DNA from: Allium sativum
Lineage: Eukaryota; Streptophyta; Magnoliopsida; Asparagales; Amaryllidaceae
Assembly: GCA_030737875.1 (NCBI GenBank)
Contig: CM060910.1
Span: 66,906,501 to 66,970,500, forward strand
Direction: 5' to 3'
DNA length: 64,000 nucleotides
A program made the translations under genes and the position numbers. Shown here piece by piece: positions 48,759 through 60,824 of the stretch. The notes under the pieces are model-generated. The model saw nothing but the letters and a program-made list of their open reading frames with translations. It did no database searches and was not told the origin of the DNA. Position 1 is the first letter of the stretch. Each line of letters begins with the position of its first letter.

Positions 48759-51122
48759 TGTGACGGCCACCCCGTACCATCTGACATTTCCCCGAAATGC
48801 GCTGTGCAGCTGTGCCAATGCCTGACTAGCACGGGACGATCATCAAAAGGGTTGAAATGATGAATTACCAAAGGACATGTAGTATATCTCACAGTGCATG
48901 GAATGAAATATAATAATAACATAACTTGATATAAAACAGGCGAGACAGTACATAAGCTGAAAATCAAACCATATCCATTAGAGTAGCGGAATCCAAAATA
49001 CAGCTTTATATCCAATTATTACAACTTTAAAATACTGTCTCGCAAAGGAAATAAAAGAGGTACACTACCAATTCCTGAAGTAGTGACCAACAACAATACA
49101 GGTAGAATATGTATAAAGTACATGGAAGCCTCATGCTCTTCTCCGGACAGCTACTCGTGCATAACCACCTAACATGCCTTTAGTCTGCTTGTTTGGGAGC
49201 ACCCAAAGTAATAAGAAGAGACATAAAACTCTGGATCAGACGAAAGTCTGGTGTGAGCGATAACAAATCTATATAACTGAATAAAGCAATAACAGGTAAA
49301 AATAATCATACCTGACCTGGACCTGCAACCAAAGAGTTAGCACAACAAGATGTACAATACTCTAAGGTAACACTAACATAGAGTGCAAAATGGAAGTGTG
49401 TGTGTCACGGTGATAACAAACATCAAACATAGCAATCATTCCTCACATCTCTCACTCAGTGCGTAAAGCATACGATATCCACTGCTTTAATCATCAAATC
49501 CATTGGGGCCATGATGGGTCCACATCGCCCTGGACTCCGTACAACTATTGTTATAACAACACCGCCCTGGTCTATAGTCAATAATCCTACCCAGTCCATA
49601 CATCCCCAGCTCTAGGGTACAGGCCACCCTGTCCACACCGCCATGGCTCTGGTTCGACTACACGCCCCCTCTCTCAATAGTGAACCATAGGTATAGATAT
49701 CAATAACTCCTTTGCGCACGTCCCGCAGCAAAGCCCAACTCTTGAAGTTAATTCGTTGGTTCCCATCTGGATCCTGAGTGATAACTTCCCACTTGAACTT
49801 CCTTTGCATCGCAGGTTTTGGTCGAATTGGTGTTTGGTTCGGTTCGTCATCCCCTGTCCGGCTCAGTTCGTTTCTCCTACCCGGTTCGGTTTGGGTCTCC
49901 TCCTCCTATCCGGTTCGGCTTGGGTCTCCTCCTATCCGGTTCAGATCGGGTCTCCTCCTCTTATCTGGTTCAGTTCAGGTGTCCTCCTCCTATCCGGTTC
50001 GGTTCAGGTCTCCTCCTCTTATCCGGTTCGGTTCGGGTCTCCTCCTCCTATCCGGTTCGGTTCGGGTCTCCTCCTCTTATCTGGTTCGGATCGAGTCTCC
50101 TCCTATCCGGACCGAAACTCTGCAGGTTTTGTAGCGAGCTATTTTCGTCAAACGGCAGCCTTTTCAACCATTCTAACTTCCCTATGCAATCATAAAACAT
50201 ACCAAACAATAGCAGTAACATGTAGAATCAATCAAAAACATGAAAACAATAATTTCACATGTTAATTTAGATCAAACATACCTAAATCCATTATTTCCCC
50301 ATTAACCGTGTCTAACTATAGGATTAGAAAACTTAATCCAAATTAACCCAAATTCATACCAGTGACATAAAATAAGATTTTATAATTTTTACATATTTTT
50401 CCCAAAAAAATCAGGTGTATTATTTCGCTAATTATCACTAATCAATCCTAATTAACCATAATTAGTGAATAAACAAGCTAATCACTCACCTTAGCCAATA
50501 ATAAATGATAGATAAGTAACTTTTACTGATTTGGCTCTGATTCCAATGTGGTGCACCAGCTCTACCTCGAATTTAGTGTTAATCTGGGTTGATTTGATGT
50601 AGATTTGATTAATTTGTGATTAGAAGTGACTAGAGAGAGATTTAGAAGATGGAAGCCATGATTAGGGTTTGAGAAAGGTTTGTGGCGGCTAGAAAAATGA
50701 AATGAGATAATTCTCCAACTCCTTTAAGCCCTAACATAACCCTAGTCCTGAAATGGGTTATGGGTCTAGCTGCTAATCACTTAATTAAGCCCTATTAGGC
50801 TATTTTCCATCTTTCAAATCTTATTTCAGCCATATCTTCCAAACGGTAAGTCCGTTTGATTAATGTGACCACTCTACGGGATGTGAAACCATCATCCAAA
50901 TACAATAGGAGTGGTTTCAGGTCAAACCCCCTTACAAATCAAAAGTTATAGGTGAAACAAGATTCACCAGGGGCAAAATGTCATTTTAAAATCCGATAAA
51001 AATCGTGAATGTGGGAAATGACCCCAATAGTCGTTTCCCAAAGTTACATGACCATATGAATTCGAATGAAAATAAAATAAACACTCTACGATATTTCAAT
51101 ACGTAGAATACAGGCCGGTACA
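48759..51122 (-). repeat. Element 2, right LTR (5' LTR)
   Basis: 2364 bp from TGTGACGGCC to GGCCGGTACA. It is longer than the left LTR because of a larger minisatellite (49835-50110) and a segment near 50507-50630 that the left copy has lost by recombination between short repeats (AATTATCCATAATTAGTGA). Confidence 0.88.
49835..50110. repeat. 29-bp minisatellite in element 2 LTR
   Basis: Units containing TCCGGTTCGGTTCGGGTC and TCCTCCTCCTA repeat with period 29: the ATCCGG or ATCTGG step recurs at 49992, 50021, 50050 and 50079. As 29 is not a multiple of three and the unit lacks stops, all three plus frames stay open and read similar peptides. These are not genes. A shorter version is in the other LTR (about 42835-43040). 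Confidence 0.9.
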
Positions 51123-54100
51123 TTAACAATTCGTTCAACAGTTGAAAACATTTACATCTCACTTAATAAAACTTGGTTTCCAATAACTTTGTAAATTCTA
51201 GGATTTATAAAATCCAATTAGATAGACAAATAGGAATTCAATTTAAACTTTCACTTAAATTTAACCTATATAATTAGTAACATATAATTGCTTAAAAATA
51301 TCATTTAACTACAAATAGCTTTATAGTTTTATAATCCTCCGTTAATACAATTTAAAACCCAGATTTACCACTTTGATTATTATTAAAATAATAATTAAAT
51401 ATCAATATTTATTAAAAGAAAAATAGTTTACTTCATCATTAGCTATCTCCATTAAATTAACAAACTATTAATAAACAATTTCGGTTAAAGCAGTTGACTT
51501 GGTTAACTCTAAATACGATTGACTCATTAATCAAATCCTAAATTGTCTTTCCATTCAAATTAATTAATATTATAATTAATTTAAATAATTCCATTTACTT
51601 TATTATTAAATAAACAATAATTTATTTCAATATAATCCCATTTTAATTGTTACGTTAACCTCCGCTTACTTGCATCTCGGTCTTATAATTGCAAGAATTA
51701 GCTTTTATAAAACCATTTGATAATTACTTATAAACTTAAATAAGTATAAATATTTGTTTAACTTTTTACAACTCCCATTCAAAATAATATATTTCAAAAA
51801 TCTATTTTCAATTATAAAATAAGTCTTATAACTTATTTTCTATTGATTCACCTGACGGTAAATCAATATTTATAAAACGATGTTTTATCAGGCCATCTGC
51901 TGCTAAATTTCTCAACCAACACTAACCAGGGGTTACTAACAAACAACCGTTGAATTTGGATTCAACAATCAATAACCAATTCAACAATCCAATCAATTCG
52001 CTAAGCAGTTCATATAATGATCATACGAAAATAAACAATAAATTTGAGGAATCGAACTGGATCCCTCAAACCTGTTTTTCACTGCATTCAAATAGGTTAC
52101 CTCAAATTAAAGAATCCATTCAATCCGATAATATAATAAACAAGAATAATTAACAATCAAGTACCAAAAACGATTCAAGCATCCAATTGTTTATTTAAAT
52201 ATGATTATATTTTTATAAACATAACCAACAAGGTAAGTTACCTCGATTGGAAATAATCATTAAAATAACAATATTATTTCATTTGAATTAAAAAAACGTT
52301 TAATTTAAATAATAGATATAAAATATTTAACAACATCCAAACAACCATCGAGTCAACCAATAATTTGCAACCATAGAATACAAACATAAAACCCAACTTA
52401 TAATAATTATAAGTGGGAGAACTGAGTGAGTTTAACTCACCTTGATTTAATTCATTGTCAAAACGATTTGTTTTGATTTAATTAAACAAGCGTTTAATTA
52501 AATCAAAAATTCTAGTAGCTTCCATTGCTGACCAAACCATCTCTAGATTGTAGCGTTCATCGATACAGTTCCAGCGTACCTCCTATGGTTTGATTCTGAT
52601 AATACAACACAAAATTATCAACAACTGAGCTATACGGTTTAATTAAATTGATTGAGTTTTAATTAGATATTATGTAATCATTTAAAATCAATATGTTCGT
52701 TACCTACCCAATTTGTCTTCCCATTTGTACTCCTTAAAACTGTCACATGCTTTCCATATTTTGGTTGAACCTTCCCTCCTTCTAGTTTTGTTCGCTTGTC
52801 CCTTTATTTACTAAATATTATGTGGTCGTTTTCTTCTCTTTCTACTAAAGCCAAAAGGCTTAATGCTCACTTCCACCCTTCCTATTCCTTCCACTGTTCT
52901 ACTCCTAGCATGAAAACGATTCCTTCCCAACAACATGAATTCAAACATGCTTCAATGTTTTCCTTTTTTTTTCTACAAGCCCATACTAGCCCATCACGAA
53001 ACCAGCCTACCCACGTTACTAAATTTTCTTTTCACCAGACCACTTCTTCCCCACTTATTTCCTTCGTCCACCTGCTTTACCTTATTATTCATGCTATGTA
53101 GTTCCCCATCCCATTTCGTTCTTCTTACTTTTTTTTAACAGGCCCAATCCCACTATTCAACAACCCACGTCCCTTACAAACAAACCCACGTGAACTATTT
53201 TTTCCAACCCCATCAAAATATACCCTCCTGCTACGAAATGGTTTCTTCCCAACATTTTCAAAACCTCCTGAAGCTTAATTTTTTTTCATCGACTCTTCAC
53301 CTCAGTACACCACTCTAATCTGGACAACGACCATCTACCTTACATCTCCAATCCCCCGCCTTCGTTCTGGTCTGAGCGCCCAATTCAATGCCCTAACACT
53401 CCTCAGCCTGTTTAATATATTAGCAAGCTCACGGGACAAAGGACTAAAAAGCTCTATGTGGATTTTCGTAAACTTCTTCACTAGTAACCCAGAAACATAA
53501 AACATGAATCACACCCTACCCAATGTTACCAGAATGAAGATAACACCCACTGAAATACACCTATTCTTCACATTATTTTTCAAGGAAGGTGATGATTCCT
53601 GAAATGAGATCTGTGCATATATATATATAGACACACACACACACGTGATACACCACGGCAATCACATATAATGTTTGGAGATCACGACATCATTCGTAGG
53701 TAGCTGCGTGGTGTGGGTAATAGTTTATATTATGTATTCAAGTGAAAGAAAAAAAGGTAAGAAATGGCAGGAGAAAAGGAGATAGGGTAGTTGTACGATG
53801 GGGGCTAAATAATGGAAGCAATATAAGGTAGCTGCGGAAAGCGATTAACTGGAAAAATGAAGATTGCAGTGTATACGTTAGATTGAAATAAAGGGTAGGC
53901 GCAGGCTATATTTCATATGCTTTGAGATTAAGTCTTCATTATATAATTTGTTATGTTTATACACGGTTAACAGGTCCTACCGTTATTAATGTTGCAGTCA
54001 AATATACACACCGCCAAACACCAACTCCAAACTCAACAAAAATAAACACATTGCTATGTCTTGACGTTACGGTTCCAATGAAATTAATTTCGTTGAATTC

Positions 54101-54797
54101 CGACACCGTTTGCATAACGATGTTATTTTAATTTCAATTATATTTATCGCTTCACAATTTAAATACCATCCGCCCACAAAATAACTCCGATTGGTTTCAG
54201 ACTTGGAATCTAACAATAATCAGTTATACGCATTCCAATAAAATTCATTTCATTGGAAACGGAGGTCATATGAAAAATAGCTATTTCTAAGGCTTATATA
54301 ATATCGATAAAATATAAATAATTCCAAAACAATTAAATAAATTACTATCATCGCATATTCAAATAAAATAATATATAAATATAACCCAATATGGATTTAT
54401 AACTCAATATTAACATTTCTGAGTTAAACAATATTCAAATTATATTTTCAATTTATTAAATAAACGTTATCGTTTATAAACGATTCCATAGCGACTATTT
54501 TAAAATTTGATTTGGACATAACTCACATTATATAAAATAAAATCTTGATTTTTCTGACTCATTAGAAAATTATAATCTAATAGATCCTAACATTTCTTGT
54601 TTCTCAGAATCCGACTTTAAACGGATTTTGTATATTCAATCGAAGTTCAAAATTCAATATTACGAACTACTGCGATGTTACAAGCTCATTTATAATTAAA
54701 TACAAATATAAATGTTCAATCGTCGTTTTAATAAGCGAATCTTATATTAATAATCCATTAATATTTTGAATATAATATTTAGAATAGATTTAAATAT
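51123..54797 (-). repeat. Right LTR of the non-coding retroelement, part 3
   Basis: Matches 32424-36140 of the left LTR with scattered differences and no coding content. A small TA/CA microsatellite replaces the TG/AG run (53618-53644). Confidence 0.85.
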
Positions 54798-55596
54798 GTG
54801 AAAATTAGGGTCACATCCCTAAAAGCAAACTTAATTAATGTCACATCCCTCCCAAGTTTGAAATACAAACCCGCCCCCTATTTTTAAAGTGTCGCCTCCT
54901 TCTTTCAGAAGTTCCGCCTCCTGTCTTTGAAGTTACGCGTATTTCATTTTCTGATCAAATTTTTTGGCGCTACCACTTAAAAAAAATTCTAAAATCTATA
55001 AATATTCTCGGAAGTCCACAGAAATTTAAAAAAAGAAATAGTTGCGTACATGTATGCAACTATTACCTATAGTGGCATACATGTGTGCAATTATTTCATA
55101 AGCTGTTCTAGCTTGAAAATCTGGACCGAAACTTGCATACATATGTGCAACTATTGAAAATTTTACACGCATGTATGCATGTATTTGTAGGAAGAAAACT
55201 TAAGTCAATTTTAGCCTACGAATTAATTTACACTTTTATGCACGAATTATGCAATACATGCACAGATGTATGCAAATAAATCATACACATATGTATGACT
55301 TGAAAACATGCACAGATGTATGTAATAAAATTCAAATACTTTCATTCCATTATGCATTTTACTGCATTTTTCGTTGTTTTGCTGTTTTTTGGGTTTTTGA
55401 TGTCTTGTTTAATGTTTTTAAATCTGAATTATTTTGTTGAATGTATGTTTAATTTAAATACGAATTTACGTATTTTTTATATTTTTTTAAATACTTTTAG
55501 TGAATTTTTGAAAAATAGGGAGTAATTTTACAATAAATTTATGACCGGATGTGAGCCTAATTTAAAACCATAACAGGGACCTTAAAAAATGCACCC
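54798..55596. mobile_element. Mutator-like or other non-autonomous DNA element with 9-bp target duplication
   Basis: 799 bp absent from the equivalent place of the other LTR and flanked by an exact 9-bp duplication TTTAAATAT (54789-54797 and 55597-55605), the size made by Mutator-like transposases. The termini are not clear inverted repeats, but near both ends lies ATTAGGSTCACATCC in inverted orientation (left about 54805, right about 55545-55560). The interior has a cluster of ACATGTATGCA-type palindromic repeats. No transposase frame. Confidence 0.7.
55025..55325. repeat. Cluster of ACATGTATGCAA-type repeats in the Mutator-like element
   Basis: At least nine related words appear (TACATGTATGCAACTATT, ATACATGTGTGCAATTATT, ATACATATGTGCAACTATT, GCATGTATGCATG, CACAGATGTATGC), on both strands because the core is near-palindromic. 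Confidence 0.75.
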
Positions 55597-55605
55597 TTTA
55601 AATAT

Positions 55606-55641
55606 TCAGTTTTAAATAACCGAAGAATCTAGGTCGTTACA
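55606..55641 (-). repeat. Right LTR of the non-coding retroelement, part 4
   Basis: TCAGTTTTAAATAACCGAAG to GGTCGTTACA matches the last bases of the left LTR (36149-36184). Confidence 0.85.
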
Positions 55642-56207
55642 ACTACCCAACTATTCTTTCATATCCACTCTCTTTCACTCTGATTCTTCGTTAATTTGCA
55701 AACCACATAATATTAGAGAGTTTTCTTGAATTCATATCGTCTCTCTCTTATTTCATCTTATTTCCTCAAAGCATTCAAAGATATATTGCCATTGGAGGTT
55801 TATAGGATCATTGTACCAAATATACAAGTATCTATATTGAAGATACGACTACTTGCCATTGTTTGTCGTTGTTGATAAAGAGAAGGTGTATCTTGTAACC
55901 TACAAAATCAAGACTGTAAAGGTGTTCTTTCCACATGTGGAAAGCAAACGATTATAGTGAAATTCTACATGGTGAAGTGCAGGCCTGGATGTAGGATTGG
56001 TTAATCTGAACTAGTATAAAAATCCTAGTGTTATTTACTTTATTGCATTTTATTTTATCACTTATTTCTTTTTTATTGCAATTTAAATAGATATAGCATT
56101 AAATTCATAAGATAGTTTACATATTAGAAATATACTCTTACCGCTTCTAGTGTCTAAATAGCCTTAAGATCCATCCAACACTGCTGTAGACACCTCATTC
56201 CCCAACA
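55642..56207 (+). repeat. Right LTR of the copia-type element, part 3
   Basis: Begins with the ACTAC duplication and CCAACTATTCTTTCATATCC, matching the left LTR from CCAATTATTC, and ends in CCCCAACA. GAGAAGGTGTATCTTGTA and the GGATGTANGATTNGTTA phrase are shared with the left copy. Confidence 0.88.
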
Positions 56208-57563
56208 AAGATGTGGTACATGGACGCGATGATTTTGACATCCATGGTGAGGATTCCATGACAAAAAGCAGTGGCTTCAACAAAGGATGGTGGTATTTCG
56301 AATGTAGAGTAGTGACTGTGAGTCAAAGAAGAAGCTAACAGAGAGGGTTAGGAATGCATGGTTTGGTTTGACAAAAAGTCAGTTGCCTATTCTTAGTCCA
56401 AACCAAGGAGACTCCTCATGGAAGTCATAAGAGTAGTTCCTAGGACCGACTCTACATCGGCTAACGTATGCAAAGGGATCCTTGATATACGAGATTTAAC
56501 AACTACTCGGGAAGAAGGGGTAGCGGGTATAATCTCCATTTGGATCACTTTGGGTCCTTATTTCCACGTTGAGGAATCATTTCTGAATTGGGAAACTTAT
56601 GGCTTCTACTTAGGCTATTTGGTCTTTACATCAGGTTTTGCATGTCCATACAACCTAGTTGGTGTCCTAATGAGTGACATTAATTCAAGTATCTAGAAAA
56701 ACGAGCGTTATCATATATCCAATGCATTAAGTGAGTGATTGTGAGGATGAATAAAGGATGTTATGCTTGCTTGATCATTTATCATCTTATGGATTTCATA
56801 CGATTTTGATAAATAGATAGTCTTAATAGTTTATTTTGTAGTGCACTTGTGGTGATTATCACATGATAGTGTATATATCTTTATATGTGTTGACTCTATG
56901 GATACAAAGGCAAACCAGGTGTGATTCTCCATACAATAGTATACTACAGTGACTTTTATTGTATTTTGAGATTGTTTATCGCTCATACAATAGTATTGTC
57001 TGACTTGATGATTTATGCTTTGCTTTTTACCAGTACTCGTAAATGAGTAGCCTATATGACATGCATGAAAATTATTAGGATTGCGAATACTGATAAGCAT
57101 GAGGTGATGCTTTCTCCTATTTATACTCGTATTATTATTTTTATTATTATTTTAGTTCGCTGTGTGATACTGTGGATCCTTGACATTGTTGGCTTACCAT
57201 TATTAGAGACAATTTATCTATTGAGTTTGTCTATCATTTGTACAAACTCTATTTATGTTAAACATAATAGTACGCACATGTATACTTTGATTATGTGTTT
57301 TTGTAGTTATTTTTGTTTCCTATGTTTAATATGTATGACCACTATTATACTTTAATTGATGCACTAAAAGACATACAATAGGTTCTATGACTGCATTTTC
57401 ATATTTCTTTCTTTCTATTTTATTTTGTTTTTCTTCTTCTTATTTTTCATTTTCCCTTCTTCTATTTTATTTCTTTCTCTTGACAACTGTCTTGCATTGT
57501 TTAGATTCTATTATAGTGCATATTGAGTTGTGAAAGCATTAATGGTTTAGGATGGTCTTCACG
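56208..57563. other. Unassigned sequence, possibly an old LTR of the decayed gypsy element
   Basis: A frame of 92 codons (56418-56696, MEVIRVVPRTDSTSANV) has no recognisable domain. The stretch ends just before a PBS-like site, so its right part may be the LTR of the decayed element that follows. Nothing else could be named. Confidence 0.3.
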
Positions 57564-57565
57564 TT

Positions 57566-57577
57566 TGGTATCAGAGT
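57566..57577 (+). promoter_or_regulatory. Primer binding site of a decayed gypsy element
   Basis: TGGTATCAGAGT, one base from the initiator-Met consensus, upstream of decayed gypsy pol. Confidence 0.6.
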
Positions 57578-59902
57578 CAGATTGCATTGTTTAACTTATG
57601 GTATACCCAAATTGGGAGTTAATATATTCAAGAGAGTACATATTTGTTATATATTTGCATTTTAAAAACTATATGATAGTACATGTGTATAAGTTATCTT
57701 GCATATGAGTGCCATTAATGTAGTTTTTTCTCTATGAGCGATTGATCACCCTTACTATTAATCTGAGCTGATATAGTAAATGAAAAGTAATGTTATTGAC
57801 TCCATCTCCAGAGTTGTGAGATGGGAAGGATCGAGGATCACTTGGCTTGGCTCACGTAATATATTCTCATTGGTGGTGCAAATTAATATTTAAGATGCCC
57901 TGACCTCTCTGAATGATTATGGCGCTCAAGCTTAGAGAGTCAATTATGATGAGATGTAGAGAAACTCTAAGTTTTTAAGAGGTAAACGATTACTTGGAAT
58001 GGGGTTGACTATTAAGTGCAATACTGGTTTTGTTACTTAGAAGGAATTATTTGATGACTTGGAGTTAGCAATGTAACGAGGCACAAGTTTACCTCTAGAA
58101 GGATTCATGGATGGACCTGAATTGGTTGAGAGTCCTCACGGTTTCAATTTCCAAAGATCAATTTCACCAAGGTTGGTTCATTCTTCACTTTAAAGAAATT
58201 TACCCCAGCTTCCTAGAAGTTGATATTGAATGAGGAGTTTACCAGTATTAGTAAGATAACATATCTAGGTCGGAGTGTGTGGCTGAATTCGATTTGCTAT
58301 CGAATTGCGATTTAATCTCTACAAATATTTCATATAAGACGGACAAAAGTATGTCACTGAGTCAAGTGATCATCTTGGAAGGTAGTCAAATTCATTTGTT
58401 GAGAGAATAAGAGCTTTAAGGAGTTAGTCGGGAAGGCTCCCAATATTTGAGCTTCTATATAGTGTAAAAGGTTGTATTGCTATGTGGGGACAAATCATGA
58501 AGTCATATATATTCATTCTCATTCATGTTTCATCAAGTGCTCCCTCGATGAAAGAGAAGGTAAATGACATCACCACTTAGGATATGCTTTCAACTAATGG
58601 CATTTCCTCACTTGCATTATTATGACGTCCATGTTTCAATGTTTCATCTAGTTTCATGGTTTGATGCACAAAATGGGGATTATGGCTCGAAATAATTAGT
58701 TGGGCTTTAGATTATGATGAGCCTAGTTAAGGGCTTGGTTAGGCCATATATGCATAACATCCTATATTTTGTCTTTGAATATTAGGACTACGAATGACTA
58801 CAATATTTATAGTGCTTATTTCCCGGCCTTAAAGTGAGGGTAACATTACAAATGGTTTGTCTATAATTAGCTTATACACAGATCATCTAAACTTTGCCTC
58901 ATCAAATCATGATTTCTCCCATGTTTGATTTGTTGCTATTGATTATTTACGTTAATTAAGTTCAGTATTTGAATCTAGTAACCAACTAACTGGTGAGATA
59001 TGAAATACCAGCGGATTGTGAGAGGTTCCTGGTGACGATAGTAGGCTAAGGCATTAATATCCTTAGTAGCGAGTCGTTTAACGATTGTGGGTTGGAACAT
59101 TGAGTTTCCTAGCAGTGAGTCTTCATCCTAGTCCGTTGCTTGGGAATGTCAAGACATATTTAATGAGTGACCAAATTACCACCATATTTAAGTCAAGTTC
59201 CATATCGATTTGGTTGATGTGTTTGGCCATAGTTACATCTTTATGGCACGTGATACCTAAGGAGCATAGAAAGAACAAGTATCCATTCCTATTTGTGGAT
59301 GGCTTGTCTGATCATCCCTAGGGTGCGAAGTTGGCCTCTTAGTTAAGCCATCTGAGTGGATTTTTTTACCAAATGAGAAGTAATTAGAGGATGTGCGCCA
59401 ATTTCAGTGTTTTTTACGTTACTTTGGTTTTGACCGGTAAGTCATGCTACTCAGGTTAACCACTTAGGTTAGTTGTGTCTGCCCTATTTGGTAGTATTTT
59501 CGTTTTCTTATGGACAAAGGAAAGCAAAAAGCATGATTAATCATTGTATGATAGGAGATAAGAAACACTAATTGATGGTTAGGTTTTTTGGAGTATCAAT
59601 TCAAAATGAGGGAAGTGAGTTGCTTGGGTCACACTTCTCAAATAGGACGTCATTGTAGATTCTGCACAGGTTATGATAGTTTGAAGTTGACCTAAGAGTG
59701 CTGCAAATTAAAAGTCTTCCTTGGATCAATGAGATGTTATATATGTTATAATAAGGATCACTCTAAAGTGGCAGCATCTTAGACAATTAAGTTGTCACAG
59801 GGATCAAACTTTTATTTGACGAGGTGCAAAAACGTATTAGTGGGTCTAATTGAAAGGCTGACAAGTGCACACCACTGTTCAGTCTGAGTGGGAATGAGGA
59901 GC
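57578..59902 (+). pseudogene. Very decayed Ty3/gypsy gag-pol
   Basis: No long frame survives, but reverse transcriptase is recognisable on the plus strand. EHRKNKYPFLFVDGLSDHP (about 59260-59320) is the worn [15 protein letters not shown] motif. LPYLVVFSF, about 59485-59505, stands where the FVVVFIDD region is expected. SCLGHTSQIG (about 59609-59640) matches the FLGHVVS motif, and VFLG (about 59716) plus HSKVAAS-type text matches [10 protein letters not shown] to APLT. The stretch before about 59000 is too worn to read. Element 3 was inserted into its 3' side at 59903. Confidence 0.65.
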
Positions 59903-60173
59903 TATAACACCCCGTATTTTCTGTAAACATTAAAGTGAATAAATAATTCCAAATGTGAGAATTAAGGGAAACGGACTACGTCATTGCATTTGTCTCGGAA
60001 TTCTGCTTGAGATAGAGTCCGAGTTTGCGTGAATCGGACTCCGTATGAAGGAGTTATGACTTTCAGAAGATTAAACAATTTAAATAAATCGCTCAGATTA
60101 AAGTTTAGAAAACTAAAATTTCAAAATCAGAAGCAGAAGCAGGCTGGGCAGGTATTTTCCCGCCTAAGGCCAG

Positions 60174-60236
60174 CTCGACCAGGAGGTCGACCAAGGGGTC
60201 GACCGCCCCCCCATACAGGTCGACCAGGGGGTCGAC
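60174..60236. promoter_or_regulatory. GTCGAC palindrome array of element 3
   Basis: One CTCGAC (60174) and four GTCGAC (60186, 60198, 60219, 60231). Spacing is 12, 12, 21 and 12 bp. Flanks make the palindrome GGTCGACC, whereas in element 1 most copies are TGTCGACA. It lies 159-221 bp upstream of the TATA box. Confidence 0.6.
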
Positions 60237-60394
60237 CTCCCCCTCGGGCCAGATCTGAAAACTGACATGTTTCTTCCTGTGACGATTTGTTGTGTCATTA
60301 AGGCTTGTGTGGCAAGCTCTGGTTGGTTCTCTTAGGTTTGAATGGCTTTGATTTGCCCTGGGTTGATCTGACGGCTCTTATTAAATCAAACTTC

Positions 60395-60402
60395 TATATA
60401 AG
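60395..60402 (+). promoter_or_regulatory. TATA box of element 3
   Basis: TATATAAG followed by CAACCTAAATCCAAACCC, in the same place relative to the GTCGAC array as in element 1. Confidence 0.6.
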
Positions 60403-60824
60403 CAACCTAAATCCAAACCCTAAGCCACACAAAAATATTACTAAGACCGTCATGCTGTTAGAACTCAACCTAGAGTAGCCGCCATTCTCCTTCAACTAGA
60501 AAGAAAGTTAGGAATTGCAAATCAAATCTAATTTAACTAAGAGAATTCAACGTCTACAACAAAGGAGAGCTATTCAATTTCAGAATACAGATCCCAGAAC
60601 ACAAGACTAGTCTCCTTTTCGTAAGTCCAGTTATCATTTAGACCTAAATGATATTAGAATGTGACTAAAATAAATGGATGTAGAACAACGCCGAATGTAA
60701 ATTTATGCCTCTCCTTTTTGTTGAAACTGAATTGATTAAGACTATGACTCTTATCATGTTAAGTTTGTGATCATGTTGTATGTAATTTGATGATAAATGT
60801 TAAATGTTTGGCAATGAATCCATA

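Larger units (their letters stand above)
41771..51122 (-). mobile_element. Element 2: decayed Ty3/gypsy chromovirus
   Basis: 9.35 kb on the minus strand with LTRs 41771-43958 and 48759-51122, PBS 48745-48756 and a polypurine run next to 43958. Gag, protease, reverse transcriptase, RNase H, integrase and a remnant chromodomain are recognisable in order but broken by many stops and shifts. LTRs differ by roughly 11 percent in a sampled stretch. Flanks GTAAT and TTAAC may be a worn 5-bp duplication. It lies inside the right LTR of the non-coding element. Confidence 0.9.
30393..55641 (-). mobile_element. Non-coding LTR retroelement with about 5.8-kb LTRs, carrying further insertions
   Basis: Left LTR 30393-36184 (5792 bp), internal region 36185-37157 (973 bp), right LTR from 37158 to 55641 in four pieces (about 5.77 kb in sum). 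The ends are TGTAGCGTCC and GGTCGTTACA. PBS (37144-37155) and polypurine tract (36186-36197) show minus-strand orientation. LTR divergence is roughly 8 percent in a sampled 100 bases. It is best described as a LARD-like (large retrotransposon derivative) element mobilised by proteins of another element. The very long LTRs combined with an internal region under 1 kb are unusual. Confidence 0.85.
19649..56207 (+). mobile_element. Large composite: copia-type element with nested insertions
   Basis: Left LTR 19649-20848, PBS 20851-20862, broken gag, polypurine tract 25781-25793, and a right LTR that starts at 25795 and is interrupted at 26396 and 30393 and completed at 56207. The flanks AAGAA (19644-19648) and AAGAT (56208-56212) fit a 5-bp target duplication with one change. 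Of 36.6 kb only about 7 kb is the element itself. LTRs differ by roughly 14 percent in the sampled first 100 bases, so this is an old insertion. No protease, integrase or reverse transcriptase was found, so it looks non-autonomous or deleted. Confidence 0.8.

Noticed and set aside
49835..50110. Possible CRISPR-like array
   Set aside because: The repeats are directly adjacent with no unique spacers, and the context is a plant LTR.
56418..56696. 92-codon frame as a host gene
   Set aside because: No recognisable domain, no supporting exons, and it lies among decayed retroelements.
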